Assembly: GCF_010994095.1 (NCBI RefSeq)
Contig: NZ_WJYO01000002.1
Location: 496,001 to 560,000 of the forward strand
Source: Mumia xiangluensis
GTDB lineage: Bacteria; Actinomycetota; Actinomycetes; Propionibacteriales; Nocardioidaceae
Direction of reading: 5' to 3'
DNA length: 64,000 bases
In this document: one piece after another, positions 55,788 through 64,000 of the stretch
Numbering within the stretch: position 1 is the stretch's first letter
How the letters are laid out: each line of letters opens with the position of its first letter
Program-made: the position numbers and the translations under genes
The notes under the pieces: model-generated
Database searches by the model: none
The model's input: the letters and a program-made list of their open reading frames with translations, nothing else
What the model was told of the DNA's origin: nothing

Positions 55788-56800
55788 CCACCGCCACCGC
55801 GTCCGACGTGTCGGGACGCTCCTTCGTCGACCGCCTGAAGGGCTACTCCCCGCCGTCGCAGGTGCTTCCCGTGCTGGCGACGTTCGCCCTGCTCGTCGGG
55901 ATGTTCGGGGTCGGGTCGATCCGGTACGAGGGGTTCGCCTCGCCGCAGGTCGTCCTCAACCTCTTCGTCGACAACGCGTTCCTGATCGTGCTCGCCGTCG
56001 GCATGACGTTCGTCATCCTCACCGGAGGCATCGACCTCTCGGTCGGATCAGTCGTCGCCCTCTCGACGATGATCGCGGCCTCGACGCTGCGGGCCGGGTG
56101 GCCGCCGACCATGGCGGTCCTGGCGGTGCTGGTCACGGGGACGACGCTCGGTCTCGCGATGGGGCTCGTCATCCACTACTTCGAGGTGCAGCCGTTCATC
56201 GCGACGCTGGCCGGGATGTTCCTCGCGCGCGGGCTCTGCTACCTGATCAGTGTCGAGTCGATCCCGATCAAGGACGAGACCTTCCAGTCGCTCTCGGCGG
56301 CGTCGATCACGCTTCCTGGAGAGCTGTACGTGACGCCGACCGTGCTGATCTCCCTCCTCGTCGTGGCGATCGCGGCGTGGGTCCTGCACATGACCCGCTT
56401 CGGCCGTACGGTCTACGCGGTCGGCGGCAGCGAGAGCTCGGCGATGCTCATGGGCCTCGCGGTCGCCCGCGTCAAGGTGGGCGTCTACGCGATCAGCGGG
56501 TTCTGCTCGTCGCTCGGTGGCCTCCTGTTCGCCCTCTACATGCTGTCCGGCTACAGCCTCCACGCGGTCGGCATGGAGCTCGACGCGATCGCCGCGGTGG
56601 TGATCGGGGGCACGCTTCTGACCGGCGGGTACGGGCTCGTGATCGGGTCGCTCCTCGGTGTCCTGGTGCTCGGCACCATCCAGACGTTCATCTCGTTCGA
56701 CGGGACACTGAGCTCATGGTGGACGAAGATCTCGATCGGCGTGCTGCTGCTCGTCTTCGTCGTCCTGCAACGCTTCTTCACCCGCCGGGAGGTCTCGTGA
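55784..56800 (+). CDS. yjfF: sugar ABC transporter permease (YjfF type)
   Basis: 338 residues, second permease subunit. AVGMTFVILTGGIDLSVGSVVALSTM and LDAIAAVVIGGTLLTGGYGLVIGS match the previous permease, and the sequence context GYSLHAVGMELDAIA fits YjfF. ATG 55784 overlaps the ytfT stop by 4 bp, and its own stop overlaps the LacI start by 4 bp. Confidence 0.94.
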   Translation: MTTATASDVSGRSFVDRLKGYSPPSQVLPVLATFALLVGMFGVGSIRYEGFASPQVVLNLFVDNAFLIVLAVGMTFVILTGGIDLSVGSVVALSTMIAASTLRAGWPPTMAVLAVLVTGTTLGLAMGLVIHYFEVQPFIATLAGMFLARGLCYLISVESIPIKDETFQSLSAASITLPGELYVTPTVLISLLVVAIAAWVLHMTRFGRTVYAVGGSESSAMLMGLAVARVKVGVYAISGFCSSLGGLLFALYMLSGYSLHAVGMELDAIAAVVIGGTLLTGGYGLVIGSLLGVLVLGTIQTFISFDGTLSSWWTKISIGVLLLVFVVLQRFFTRREVS

Positions 56801-57825
56801 GCACCGATCGCCAGTCCCCGCCTGTGATGGCTGACGTCGCTCGGGCAGCGGGCGTCTCTCACCAGACCGTCTCGCGCGTCATCAACGGCTCGCCGAACAT
56901 CCGTCCCTCGACCCGCGAGCGGGTCGAGTCTGCGATCCGTGAGCTCGGCTACCGGCCGAACACCGCCGCGCGTGCCCTGGTCACGCGGCGCTCCTCCACG
57001 ATCGGGATCATCAGCACGGGGAGCGGGCTGTACGGCCCCAACAGCATCCACCGCACGATCGAGGACGCGGCGCGCAGCGCGGGGTGGTTCGCGGGTTCGG
57101 TGAGCCTGGCGACCGTGACCGCCTCGACCTTGACCGACGCCATCGACCACCTGCTCCGGCAGGCCGTCGAGGGCATCGTCATGATCGCCGGACAGGTCGA
57201 GGCCCTCGAGCTGGTGAGCCATCAGGACTTCGGTGTGCCGTTCGTGGTGGTCGAGGGCGATCTCTCCAAGGCGACGAACGTCGTCGGCGTCGACCAGCAG
57301 GCCGGTGCGTACGCCGCGACGGCACATCTGGTCGAGCTCGGCCACACGCGGATCGCCCACGTGCGTGGACCACGCAGCTGGACCGAGGCCGATGCGCGCG
57401 AGACCGGATGGCGGGACGCCCTGGCAGACTCCGGTCTGGCGCCCGGCACGCTCCTGCACGGCGACTGGTCGGCACGCAGCGGATACGCGGCGGGCCGGAC
57501 CCTCGTCGCGGACACCGACACCACAGCCGTCTTCGTCGCCAACGACCAGATGGCGATCGGTCTCCTCCGCGCGTACCACGAGGGCGGCAGGCCAGCGCCG
57601 CGCCACGTCAGCGTGGTGGGCTTCGACGACACGCCGGAGGCCGAGTACCTGCAGCCGCCGCTCACGACGGTCCGGCAGGACTTCGTCGAGGTCGGCAGAA
57701 GGGCCATCGCGTTCCTCGATGCCGGGATCAAGGGGGTCGAGCCGCACCTCGAGCGCCTCGTCTCACCCGACGTCATCCTGCGCGCCAGCACGGCGCGTCC
57801 CTTCCGGCCGGAGGCAACGGCATGA
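56797..57825 (+). CDS. LacI-family transcriptional regulator of the arabinose operon
   Basis: 342 residues: helix-turn-helix MADVARAAGVSHQTVSRVINGSPNIRPSTRERV (about 8-40) with the hinge, and a sugar-binding effector domain ending in VSVVGFDDTPEAEYLQPPLTTVRQD. Start GTG 56797 is coupled to yjfF. Placed between importer and araB, it is presumably an L-arabinose-responsive repressor (analogous in role to AraR) acting on the TGTGAGCGTTAACA site at 51953-51966. No separate promoter is seen, so it is autoregulated. Confidence 0.92.
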   Translation: MSTDRQSPPVMADVARAAGVSHQTVSRVINGSPNIRPSTRERVESAIRELGYRPNTAARALVTRRSSTIGIISTGSGLYGPNSIHRTIEDAARSAGWFAGSVSLATVTASTLTDAIDHLLRQAVEGIVMIAGQVEALELVSHQDFGVPFVVVEGDLSKATNVVGVDQQAGAYAATAHLVELGHTRIAHVRGPRSWTEADARETGWRDALADSGLAPGTLLHGDWSARSGYAAGRTLVADTDTTAVFVANDQMAIGLLRAYHEGGRPAPRHVSVVGFDDTPEAEYLQPPLTTVRQDFVEVGRRAIAFLDAGIKGVEPHLERLVSPDVILRASTARPFRPEATA

Positions 57826-59501
57826 CCAGCACGTCGTACGTCGTCGGTGTCGACTTCGGGACGCTGTCGGGCCGCGCGCTCGTCGTCGCCGTCGAGGACG
57901 GGACGGAGATCGCGAGCGCGGAGTCGGCGTACGCCCACGGTGTCGTCACCGACACGCTGCCCGGTCAGCCCGGGCGACGGCTGCCGGCCGACTGGGCGCT
58001 GCAGGTGCCGTCGGACTACGTGGACGTCCTGCGCACCGCGGTCCCCGAGGCGATCCGCCGGGCCGGCATCGCCCCGTCGGACGTGATCGGGATCGGGACG
58101 GACTTCACCGCGTGCACGATGATTCCGACGACCGCCGACGGCACCCCGCTGTGCGAGCTGCCTGCCTACTCCGACCGACCTCACGCCTACGTGAAGCTCT
58201 GGAAGCACCACGCAGCCCAGGGCCAGGCTGACCGCATCAACGCACTGGCCGCAGAGCGCGGCGAGCCCTGGCTCCGCCGCTACGGCGGTCTCCTCTCCTC
58301 GGAGTGGGAGCTCGCCAAGGGACTGCAGCTGTTCGAGGAGGATCCGGAGCTCTACGCCGCCATGGACCGGTGGGTCGAGGCCTCGGACTGGATCGTGTGG
58401 CAGCTGTGCGGGACGTACGTGCGCAACGCGAGCGCGACCGGCTACAAGGCCGTCTATCAGGACGGCCGCTATCCGGACGCGGACTTCCTCACCGCCCTCC
58501 ATCCCTCGTTCGGCGACTTTGTTAACGCTCACATCGCACAGCCGGTCGCCCAGCTCGGCGAGTGCGCCGGGACGCTGACTGCCGAGGCCGCAGCCTGGAC
58601 CGGTCTCCCGGAGGGCATCCCCGTCGCGGTCGGCAACATCGACGCGCACGTCACCGCACCGGCCGCGCAGGCCGTCGACGACGGGCAGATGGTCGCGATC
58701 ATGGGCACCTCGACGTGCCACGTGATGAGCTCGTCGGTGCTGCGGGAGGTGCCAGGCATGTGCGGTGTCGTCGACGGCGGCATCGTTGCGGGGCGGTGGG
58801 GGTACGAGGCGGGTCAGAGCGGGGTCGGCGACATCTTCGCCTGGTTCGTCGAGCACGGCGCACCCCCGTACGTCCACACCGACGCGGCGGCAGCCGGGCG
58901 TACCGTGCACGAGCACCTCACCACGCTCGCGGCAGACCAGGCTGTCGGCGAGCACGGACTCGTCGCACTCGACTGGCACAACGGCAACCGCTCGGTGCTG
59001 GTGGACCACGGACTCTCCGGCGTCGTGCTGGGTCAGACCCTCGCGACACGCCCCGAGGACGTCTACCGCGCGTTGATCGAGGCGACCGCGTTCGGGACCC
59101 GCACGATCATCGAGGCGTTCGTCGACAGCGGCGTACCCGTCGACGAGCTCGTCGTCGCCGGCGGACTCGCCCGCAACGACCTCCTCATGCAGATCTACTC
59201 CGACGTGACCCGGCTGCCGCTGTCCGTGGTCGGTTCGGCACAAGGCCCCGCCTTGGGTGCCGCACTCCATGCCGCCGTCGCGGCCGGCGCGTACGCGGAC
59301 ATACGCGCTGCCGCGAAGGCGATGGGGTCGGTGCGCAAGGCGGTCTACGTCCCCGACGAAGAGCGTGCGCTCACGTACGACCGGCTGTACGCCGAGTACG
59401 TGGCGCTGCACGACCACTTCGGTCGGGGTGGCAACGAGGTGATGCACCGGTTGCGCGCGTTGCGCGACGAGGCGTCCCGGAACCGCGAGGAGGCTCGATG
59501 A
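57822..59501 (+). CDS. araB: ribulokinase
   Basis: 559-residue FGGY carbohydrate kinase that phosphorylates L-ribulose. N-terminal VGVDFGTLSGRALVV is the phosphate-1 loop; GIGTDFTACTMIP, GLLSSEWELAKGLQL, GTSTCHVMSS and VVAGGLARNDLLMQIYSD are AraB signatures. ATG 57822 overlaps the LacI stop. Codons for residues around 233-238 (TTT GTT AAC GCT CAC) are unusual in this genome and coincide with an embedded operator copy. Confidence 0.96.
   Translation: MTSTSYVVGVDFGTLSGRALVVAVEDGTEIASAESAYAHGVVTDTLPGQPGRRLPADWALQVPSDYVDVLRTAVPEAIRRAGIAPSDVIGIGTDFTACTMIPTTADGTPLCELPAYSDRPHAYVKLWKHHAAQGQADRINALAAERGEPWLRRYGGLLSSEWELAKGLQLFEEDPELYAAMDRWVEASDWIVWQLCGTYVRNASATGYKAVYQDGRYPDADFLTALHPSFGDFVNAHIAQPVAQLGECAGTLTAEAAAWTGLPEGIPVAVGNIDAHVTAPAAQAVDDGQMVAIMGTSTCHVMSSSVLREVPGMCGVVDGGIVAGRWGYEAGQSGVGDIFAWFVEHGAPPYVHTDAAAAGRTVHEHLTTLAADQAVGEHGLVALDWHNGNRSVLVDHGLSGVVLGQTLATRPEDVYRALIEATAFGTRTIIEAFVDSGVPVDELVVAGGLARNDLLMQIYSDVTRLPLSVVGSAQGPALGAALHAAVAAGAYADIRAAAKAMGSVRKAVYVPDEERALTYDRLYAEYVALHDHFGRGGNEVMHRLRALRDEASRNREEAR
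58520..58533. promoter_or_regulatory. intragenic LacI-type operator in araB
   Basis: TGTTAACGCTCACA is the exact reverse complement of TGTGAGCGTTAACA in the operon promoter, 6.6 kb upstream. It encodes part of Phe-Val-Asn-Ala-His with AT-rich codons that are otherwise rare here. Confidence 0.6.
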
Positions 59502-60196
59502 CCGCGGTGGACGAGGTGCGCCGCACCATCGAGCGCCTGCGACGCGAGGTGTGCGACCTGCACGCCGAGCTGACCCGGTACGGGCTCGTGGTGTGGACGG
59601 CCGGGAACGTGTCGGCACGTGTTCCCGGCGAGGACGCGCTCGTGATCAAGCCGAGCGGAGTCGCGTACGACGCCCTGACTCCCGCGGCGATCGTCGTGAC
59701 CGACCTCCACGGCAACCTCCTCGACGGGGACCTGTCGCCGTCGAGCGACACCGCGGCCCACGCCTACGTCTACCGGCACCGGCCGGACGTCAACGGCATC
59801 GTCCACACCCACTCCACCTACGCGACGGCGTGGGCGGCCCGCGGCGAGCCGATCCCGTGCACGCTGACGATGATCGCCGACGAGTTCGGCGGGGAGATCC
59901 CCGTCGGTCCCTTCGCGCTGATCGGTGACGACTCGATCGGGCGCGGCATCGTCGAGACGCTCGCGCAGAGCCGCTCGGACGCGGTCCTCATGCGCAACCA
60001 CGGCGTCTTCGCGGTCGGAGCCAGCGCGAAGGCCGCGGTGAAGGCCGCGGTGATGTGCGAGGACGTCGCTCGCACCGTTCACATCAGCCGCCAGATCGGC
60101 GAGCCCGTGCCGATCGCACCCGAGGACGTCGATCGCCTGTACGCGCGCTACAAAAACATCTACGGCCAGCAGGCCGGGGAGAGAGAGCTTCGATGA
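59498..60196 (+). CDS. araD: L-ribulose-5-phosphate 4-epimerase
   Basis: 232-residue class II aldolase-type epimerase giving D-xylulose 5-phosphate. Zinc histidines lie in [12 protein letters not shown] (about 94-105) and the NHGVFAVG region, with TAGNVSAR and KPSGVAYD binding phosphate. Overlaps araB by 4 bp. Ends in [10 protein letters not shown], typical of AraD. Confidence 0.95.
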   Translation: MTAVDEVRRTIERLRREVCDLHAELTRYGLVVWTAGNVSARVPGEDALVIKPSGVAYDALTPAAIVVTDLHGNLLDGDLSPSSDTAAHAYVYRHRPDVNGIVHTHSTYATAWAARGEPIPCTLTMIADEFGGEIPVGPFALIGDDSIGRGIVETLAQSRSDAVLMRNHGVFAVGASAKAAVKAAVMCEDVARTVHISRQIGEPVPIAPEDVDRLYARYKNIYGQQAGERELR

Positions 60197-61689
60197 CCGA
60201 CCGTGTCCTCTGGTTCCTGACCGGGAGCCAGAATCTGTACGGGGAAGACACCCTGCGCCAGGTCGCTGAGCAGTCGCGCGACATCGCCGGCGTCCTCGAC
60301 CGCACCGAGGACCTGGCGCTGCCGGTCGTGTGGAAGCCCGTCCTGACCTCGTCGGACGCGATCCGCCGGCTGATCCTCGAGGCCAACGCCGACGACTCGT
60401 GCGCTGGCGTCGTCGCGTGGATGCACACGTTCTCGCCCGCGAAGATGTGGATCTCCGGGCTGGACGCGCTCGCGAAGCCGCTCCTCCACCTGCACACCCA
60501 GCACCACGTCGAGATCCCGTGGGCGACCCTCGACATGGACTTCATGAACCTCAACCAGGCCGCCCACGGCGACCGCGAGTTCGGGTTCCTGCAGACCCGG
60601 CTCGGCATACCGCGCAAGACCGTCGCGGGCCACGTCACGGACCCGACGGTCGGGAGCCGGGTCGCGACGTGGGCGCGTGCCGCGTCAGCGTACGCGGACC
60701 TGCGTACGCTGCGGCTGGCACGCTTCGGCGACAACATGCGGGACGTCGCCGTCACCGAGGGCGACAAGGTCGAGGCCGAGCTGCGCTTCGGGGTCTCGGT
60801 CAACACCTACGGCGTGAACGACCTCGTGGCCGTGGTCGACGAGGTGACCGACGAGGACGTCGCGAAGCTCGTCGCGGAGTACGACGACCTGTACGCCCTC
60901 TCCCCCACCCTGCGCGAGGGCGGGGACCGGCGCGACGCACTTCGGTACGCGGCCCGCCTCGAGGCCGGCCTCCGGGCGTTCCTCGAGGAGGGGGGCTTCG
61001 GGGCGTTCACGACGAGCTTCGAGGACCTCGGGGGGCTTCGGCAGCTTCCCGGTCTCGCCGTCCAACGGCTCATGGCCGACGGCTACGGCTTCGGCGGCGA
61101 GGGCGACTGGAAGACCTCGGCGCTCGTCCGCGCGACGAAGACGATGGCCGTCGGTCGCCCCGGCGGTACCTCGTTCATGGAGGACTACACGTACCACCTT
61201 GCGCCCGGGAACATGAAGTCCCTCGGAGCCCACATGCTGGAGGTCTGCCCGAGCCTCACCGCGCACCAGCCCACCGTCGAGGTCCACCCGCTGTCGATGG
61301 GCAACAGGGAAGATCCGGTGCGCATGCGGTTCGTCGCCGATCCCGGCGAGGGGATCGTCGTCGGACTGTCCGACCAGGGCGACCGGTTCCGGCTGAGCGC
61401 CAACGACGTCACCCTCGTGGAGCCTGACGAGCCGCTGCCCCGCCTGCCGGTGGCCTGTGCGGTCTGGGAGGCCCACCCCTCTCTGACGACGGCCGCCGAG
61501 GCGTGGCTGATGACCGGCGGGCCGCACCACACGGTGCTGACGACGGCCGTCGGGTTCGAGGAGTTCGACGACCTCGCCGAGATGCTGCGCACCGAGATCG
61601 TCCACATCGACGCGTCGACCACGACGCGTGCGCTGCGCCAGGAGCTGCGCTGGAACCAGGCGTACTACCGGCTCGCCGCGGGCTTCTGA
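60193..61689 (+). CDS. araA: L-arabinose isomerase
   Basis: 498 residues, normal length. [14 protein letters not shown] at the N-terminus; the catalytic region [12 protein letters not shown] (Glu) and [21 protein letters not shown] (His) bind the metal; [16 protein letters not shown] is another hallmark. Isomerises L-arabinose to L-ribulose. ATG 60193 overlaps araD by 4 bp; its last 25 bp overlap the antisense 3' end of merR. Confidence 0.97.
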   Translation: MTDRVLWFLTGSQNLYGEDTLRQVAEQSRDIAGVLDRTEDLALPVVWKPVLTSSDAIRRLILEANADDSCAGVVAWMHTFSPAKMWISGLDALAKPLLHLHTQHHVEIPWATLDMDFMNLNQAAHGDREFGFLQTRLGIPRKTVAGHVTDPTVGSRVATWARAASAYADLRTLRLARFGDNMRDVAVTEGDKVEAELRFGVSVNTYGVNDLVAVVDEVTDEDVAKLVAEYDDLYALSPTLREGGDRRDALRYAARLEAGLRAFLEEGGFGAFTTSFEDLGGLRQLPGLAVQRLMADGYGFGGEGDWKTSALVRATKTMAVGRPGGTSFMEDYTYHLAPGNMKSLGAHMLEVCPSLTAHQPTVEVHPLSMGNREDPVRMRFVADPGEGIVVGLSDQGDRFRLSANDVTLVEPDEPLPRLPVACAVWEAHPSLTTAAEAWLMTGGPHHTVLTTAVGFEEFDDLAEMLRTEIVHIDASTTTRALRQELRWNQAYYRLAAGF

Positions 61690-62330
61690 TCGCCGGCGGC
61701 GGAGTCGCCTTGGTGACGCTCACGGAACAGTGCGGCGTGGATGAGGCGGCGTAGCGCCAGGATGACCGGCTCGACCAGGATCGTCCCGAGCACGATGTCC
61801 TCGACGACGTCGGCCAGCTCCGCCGGGACCTCCGGGTCGCGCTGCGCCTCGACGGCGTCGACCTCCCGCCGAGCGATCACCATGATCTGCGCGGCATAGC
61901 GCCCGAGCGCCGCAGCGTCGAGCGGGCGCCCGGCGGCCTCCAGCCCGGCGAGCGCGGCCTCGAGCTGGGCGATCGCGGACGAGGTCGGGTCGTATGCGAG
62001 CCCGATCTCGTCGAGGGCCGACGTCGCGCGGACGAACGGCGGAGTCTCCACGACGTACGGCGGCAGCGCGGCGAGCGCATCGCTGACGGCGGTGTAGGGG
62101 GCGGGTGCGGGGTCGGCCAGGACGTCGAGGACCGCGCGGACCTTCGCGAGCGGGAGCCCGCCGACCTCGACGAGCGAGCGCACGAGTCGCAGGCGCTGGA
62201 GGTGGCTCTCGTCGTACGACGCCTGCGTGGCGCTGGTCGCGCGGCCGGGCGGGAGCAGGCCCTCGCGCAGGTAGTACTTGATCGTGGGCACCGCGACGCC
62301 GGACGCCGCAGCGAGCTCAGAAATCCGCAT
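61665..62330 (-). CDS. MerR-family transcriptional regulator
   Basis: 221 residues: winged helix [29 protein letters not shown]... [30 protein letters not shown] (about 1-75), followed by an about 140-residue helical domain without the cysteines of metal-type MerR, so a TipA-like or other small-molecule or stress sensor. Start ATG 62330 keeps MRISELA intact. It is divergent from a small membrane protein, and the gap contains a 46-bp double palindrome. Its 3' end overlaps araA on the other strand. Confidence 0.9.
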   Translation of the reverse strand: MRISELAAASGVAVPTIKYYLREGLLPPGRATSATQASYDESHLQRLRLVRSLVEVGGLPLAKVRAVLDVLADPAPAPYTAVSDALAALPPYVVETPPFVRATSALDEIGLAYDPTSSAIAQLEAALAGLEAAGRPLDAAALGRYAAQIMVIARREVDAVEAQRDPEVPAELADVVEDIVLGTILVEPVILALRRLIHAALFRERHQGDSAAGDQKPAASR

Positions 62331-62343
62331 AGCTGTTCCTCTC

Positions 62344-62394
62344 TTGCCATTGGAGAGTAGCACTATCTAATATTGGATAGTCGCACTCTCCAAT
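62344..62394. promoter_or_regulatory. MerR operator: 46-bp double palindrome between divergent genes
   Basis: ATTGGAGAGT-AGC-ACTATC-TAATATTG-GATAGT-CGC-ACTCTCCAAT (62349-62394): two nested inverted repeats, 38 of 46 positions symmetric, about a central AATATT. Plus-strand TTGCCA (62344-62349), 18 bp, TAATAT (62368-62373) forms the promoter of the membrane gene within it. Confidence 0.75.
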
Positions 62395-62410
62395 TGCAGA
62401 AGGGCCGCCC

Positions 62411-62824
62411 ATGGACGCAGCAACCACCATCACCGCAGGCGTCGTCGTCCTCACGGTGATCACGATCGAGACCGGCGGCGCGTTCATGCTCCGCGTCGTC
62501 GGAGGTCGCCAGCCGGCGAACGCTCTCCAGACCTCGTTCTTCCGCGCCGGGCACGCGCACGCCGGGGTGCTCGTCATCCTCGGGCTCGTCACCCTGCTGC
62601 TGACCAGCTCGGCAGGCGTCGACGAGCCGTGGGCCATGATCGGCCCGCTCGGAGTCCTCGTGGCCGCCATCGTCATGCCGGCGGGGTTCTTCCTCTCCGT
62701 GCTCGGCAGCGACCCGCAGCGGCCAGGCAGGCTGATCGTGCTCGTCTACGCCGGCGCCGTGCTCCTCGCCGCCGGGCTGGCCACCACCGGCATCAGCCTG
62801 GTGGTGACCGGCGCGACAGCGTGA
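62411..62824 (+). CDS. small integral membrane protein (MerR-linked)
   Basis: 137 residues with four hydrophobic segments (about 6-24, 48-66, 76-97, 104-133). Between helices 1 and 2 is FFRAGHAHAGVLVILG, a His pair at the start of helix 2 that could bind metal or heme. Start ATG 62411 with AGAAGG 8 nt upstream. Family and function not recognised. Presumed target of the divergent MerR protein. Its stop abuts the leuS stop. Confidence 0.8.
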   Translation: MDAATTITAGVVVLTVITIETGGAFMLRVVGGRQPANALQTSFFRAGHAHAGVLVILGLVTLLLTSSAGVDEPWAMIGPLGVLVAAIVMPAGFFLSVLGSDPQRPGRLIVLVYAGAVLLAAGLATTGISLVVTGATA

Positions 62825-64000
62825 TCAGACGACGATGTTGACGAGCTTCGGGGCGCGGATGATCACCTTGCGGATCTCCGCGCCCTCGAGGTGCCGGGCG
62901 ACGTTCGGCTCGGCCAGCGCGAGCGCCTCGAGCTCCTCGTCGGAGATCGACGGCGGGACCTCGAGCTTGCCGCGGACCTTGCCCTTGACCTGGACGACGC
63001 AGGTCACCGTGTCGTCGACCAGCAGCGCCGGATCGACCGTCGGCCACGCCTGCTGAGAGACCGACGGCGCGTGACCGAGCTCCGCCCACATCTCCTCGGC
63101 GACGTACGGAGCAACCGTGCTCAGCAGCATCGCCGTCACCTCGGACGCCTCCCGGACCGCCGGGTCGGCCGCACCCGCACCGGAGTCGATCGCCTTGCGG
63201 GTCGCGTTCACCAGCTCCATGACGCGGGCCACGACGACGTTGAAGCGCTTCGAGTCGTACAGGTGCTCGCACTCCGCCACCGTCTTGTGCGTGACCCGGC
63301 GCAGCGCGACGTCACCGGACGCGGCGTCGACGCCGGGCTCGCTCGCGACCTCGTGGGAGATGCGCCAGGCGCGCTGGAGGAACTTCGAGGCACCGGCAGG
63401 CGACACGTCCGCCCAGTCGATGTCGTCCTCGGGCGGCCCGGCGAAGACGAGCGTCAGCCGCACGGAGTCGACACCGAACTCCTCGATCTGCTGACCGAGG
63501 TCGATGCCGTTGCCGAGCGACTTGCTCATCGCCTTGCCCTGGTTGATCACCTGGCCCTGGTTCATCAGCGCGGTGAACGGCTCCACGAAGCTGACCAGCC
63601 CCATGTCGTGCAGCGCCTTCGTGAAGAACCGGCTGTAGAGGAGGTGCAGGATCGCGTGCTCCACACCGCCGACGTACATGTCGACCGGCATCCAGTGCTT
63701 CACCTCGGCCGGATCGAACGCGCCGCCCGTGTAGCCAGGCGAGCAGTACCGGAGGAAGTACCACGACGAGTCGACGAACGTGTCCATCGTGTCGGTGTCG
63801 CGCGACGCGTCGCCGCCGCAGGACGGGCAGGTCGTACGCACCCAGTCGGTCGCCGCAGCCAGCGGTGACGTGCCCTTGGGCGCCAGGTCGGCCCCGGTCA
63901 GGTACGGGAGCTCGACGGGCAGCTGGTCGTCCGGCACCGCGACCTCGCCGCAGTCCGGGCAGTGAACGATCGGGATCGGGCAGCCCCAATAGCGCTGCCG
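62825..64000 (-). CDS. leuS: leucine--tRNA ligase (partial, C-terminal part)
   Basis: The last 391 residues plus stop of LeuRS; the N-terminal half lies beyond the right edge. Visible: a zinc-type C-x2-C pair (HCPDCGE and CPSCGG), the catalytic-domain [21 protein letters not shown]-type loop KAMSKSLGN (about 190 residues into the fragment), the anticodon-binding helices and a C-terminal domain ending VNIVV. Convergent with the MerR-linked membrane gene with no spacing between stops. Confidence 0.95.
   Translation of the reverse strand, partial: RQRYWGCPIPIVHCPDCGEVAVPDDQLPVELPYLTGADLAPKGTSPLAAATDWVRTTCPSCGGDASRDTDTMDTFVDSSWYFLRYCSPGYTGGAFDPAEVKHWMPVDMYVGGVEHAILHLLYSRFFTKALHDMGLVSFVEPFTALMNQGQVINQGKAMSKSLGNGIDLGQQIEEFGVDSVRLTLVFAGPPEDDIDWADVSPAGASKFLQRAWRISHEVASEPGVDAASGDVALRRVTHKTVAECEHLYDSKRFNVVVARVMELVNATRKAIDSGAGAADPAVREASEVTAMLLSTVAPYVAEEMWAELGHAPSVSQQAWPTVDPALLVDDTVTCVVQVKGKVRGKLEVPPSISDEELEALALAEPNVARHLEGAEIRKVIIRAPKLVNIVV

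Noticed and set aside
62825-64000. Possible isoleucyl- or valyl-tRNA synthetase
   Set aside because: [13 protein letters not shown], the KAMSKSLGN loop and the C-terminal domain ending VNIVV fit LeuRS.

Overview
The window is about 70% G+C chromosome from a high-GC actinobacterium. Gene order and family content (leuCD-hupB-fbiD, era-ybeY-phoH-dnaJ-hrcA, hemW-fadD-lepA-rpsT-holA-comEC-comEA) fit Actinomycetia and look most like Nocardioidaceae such as Nocardioides, Aeromicrobium or Mumia; that placement is inferred from synteny and style only. I see no phage, transposase, CRISPR array, plasmid origin or rRNA. Most of the sequence is dense core chromosome with 4-bp ATGA/GTGA overlaps inside operons.

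Region 1 (1-9.4 kb): gpsA (cut by the left edge) and plsC on the minus strand face fbiD/cofC (F420 biosynthesis). Then come a histone-like HU protein with a very long Lys/Ala tail, leuD and leuC, a divergent IclR regulator, an alkylation-repair pair (Ada/AlkA fusion plus Ogt) and an SDR. Region 2 (9.4-16.5 kb): tRNA-Gln and tRNA-Glu, a triple 38-bp repeat, gltX plus an FAH-family hydrolase, the agmatine-to-putrescine pair aguB-aguA, and a LysR-uppS-YchJ operon. Region 3 (16.6-28.6 kb): bifunctional putA under a perfect 18-bp palindrome, recO, a DUF305 lipoprotein behind a CsoR-like copper operator, homocysteine methyltransferase, an MFS exporter, leuA with a leucine leader peptide, a flavodoxin-like protein and two septum-formation-type lipoproteins.

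Region 4 (28.6-51.6 kb): the conserved block era / cytidine-deaminase-like / CBS protein / ybeY / phoH / dnaJ / hrcA (with CIRCE), DUF3097, a YtrA-type GntR-ABC operon, hemW, acyl-CoA synthetase, MOSC and GNAT proteins, lepA, yccF, rpsT, holA, comEC, comEA and degV.

Region 5 (51.6-64 kb): an L-arabinose operon consisting of a YtfQRT-YjfF-type sugar ABC importer, a LacI regulator, araB, araD and araA, all in one direction and translationally coupled. It has a promoter-overlapping LacI-type operator, a similar site about 270 bp upstream, and a 14-bp exact inverted copy of the promoter operator inside araB. The window closes with a MerR regulator and a divergent small membrane protein sharing a 46-bp double palindrome, and the C-terminal part of leuS.

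The most interesting signals are regulatory: the three-site operator layout of the ara operon, the MerR double palindrome, the CsoR-like box placed exactly between -35 and -10 of a leaderless DUF305 gene, the leuA leader peptide, a three-layer nested hairpin downstream of hemW, and a general pattern of TANNNT boxes 5-7 nt before start codons that suggests leaderless transcripts.
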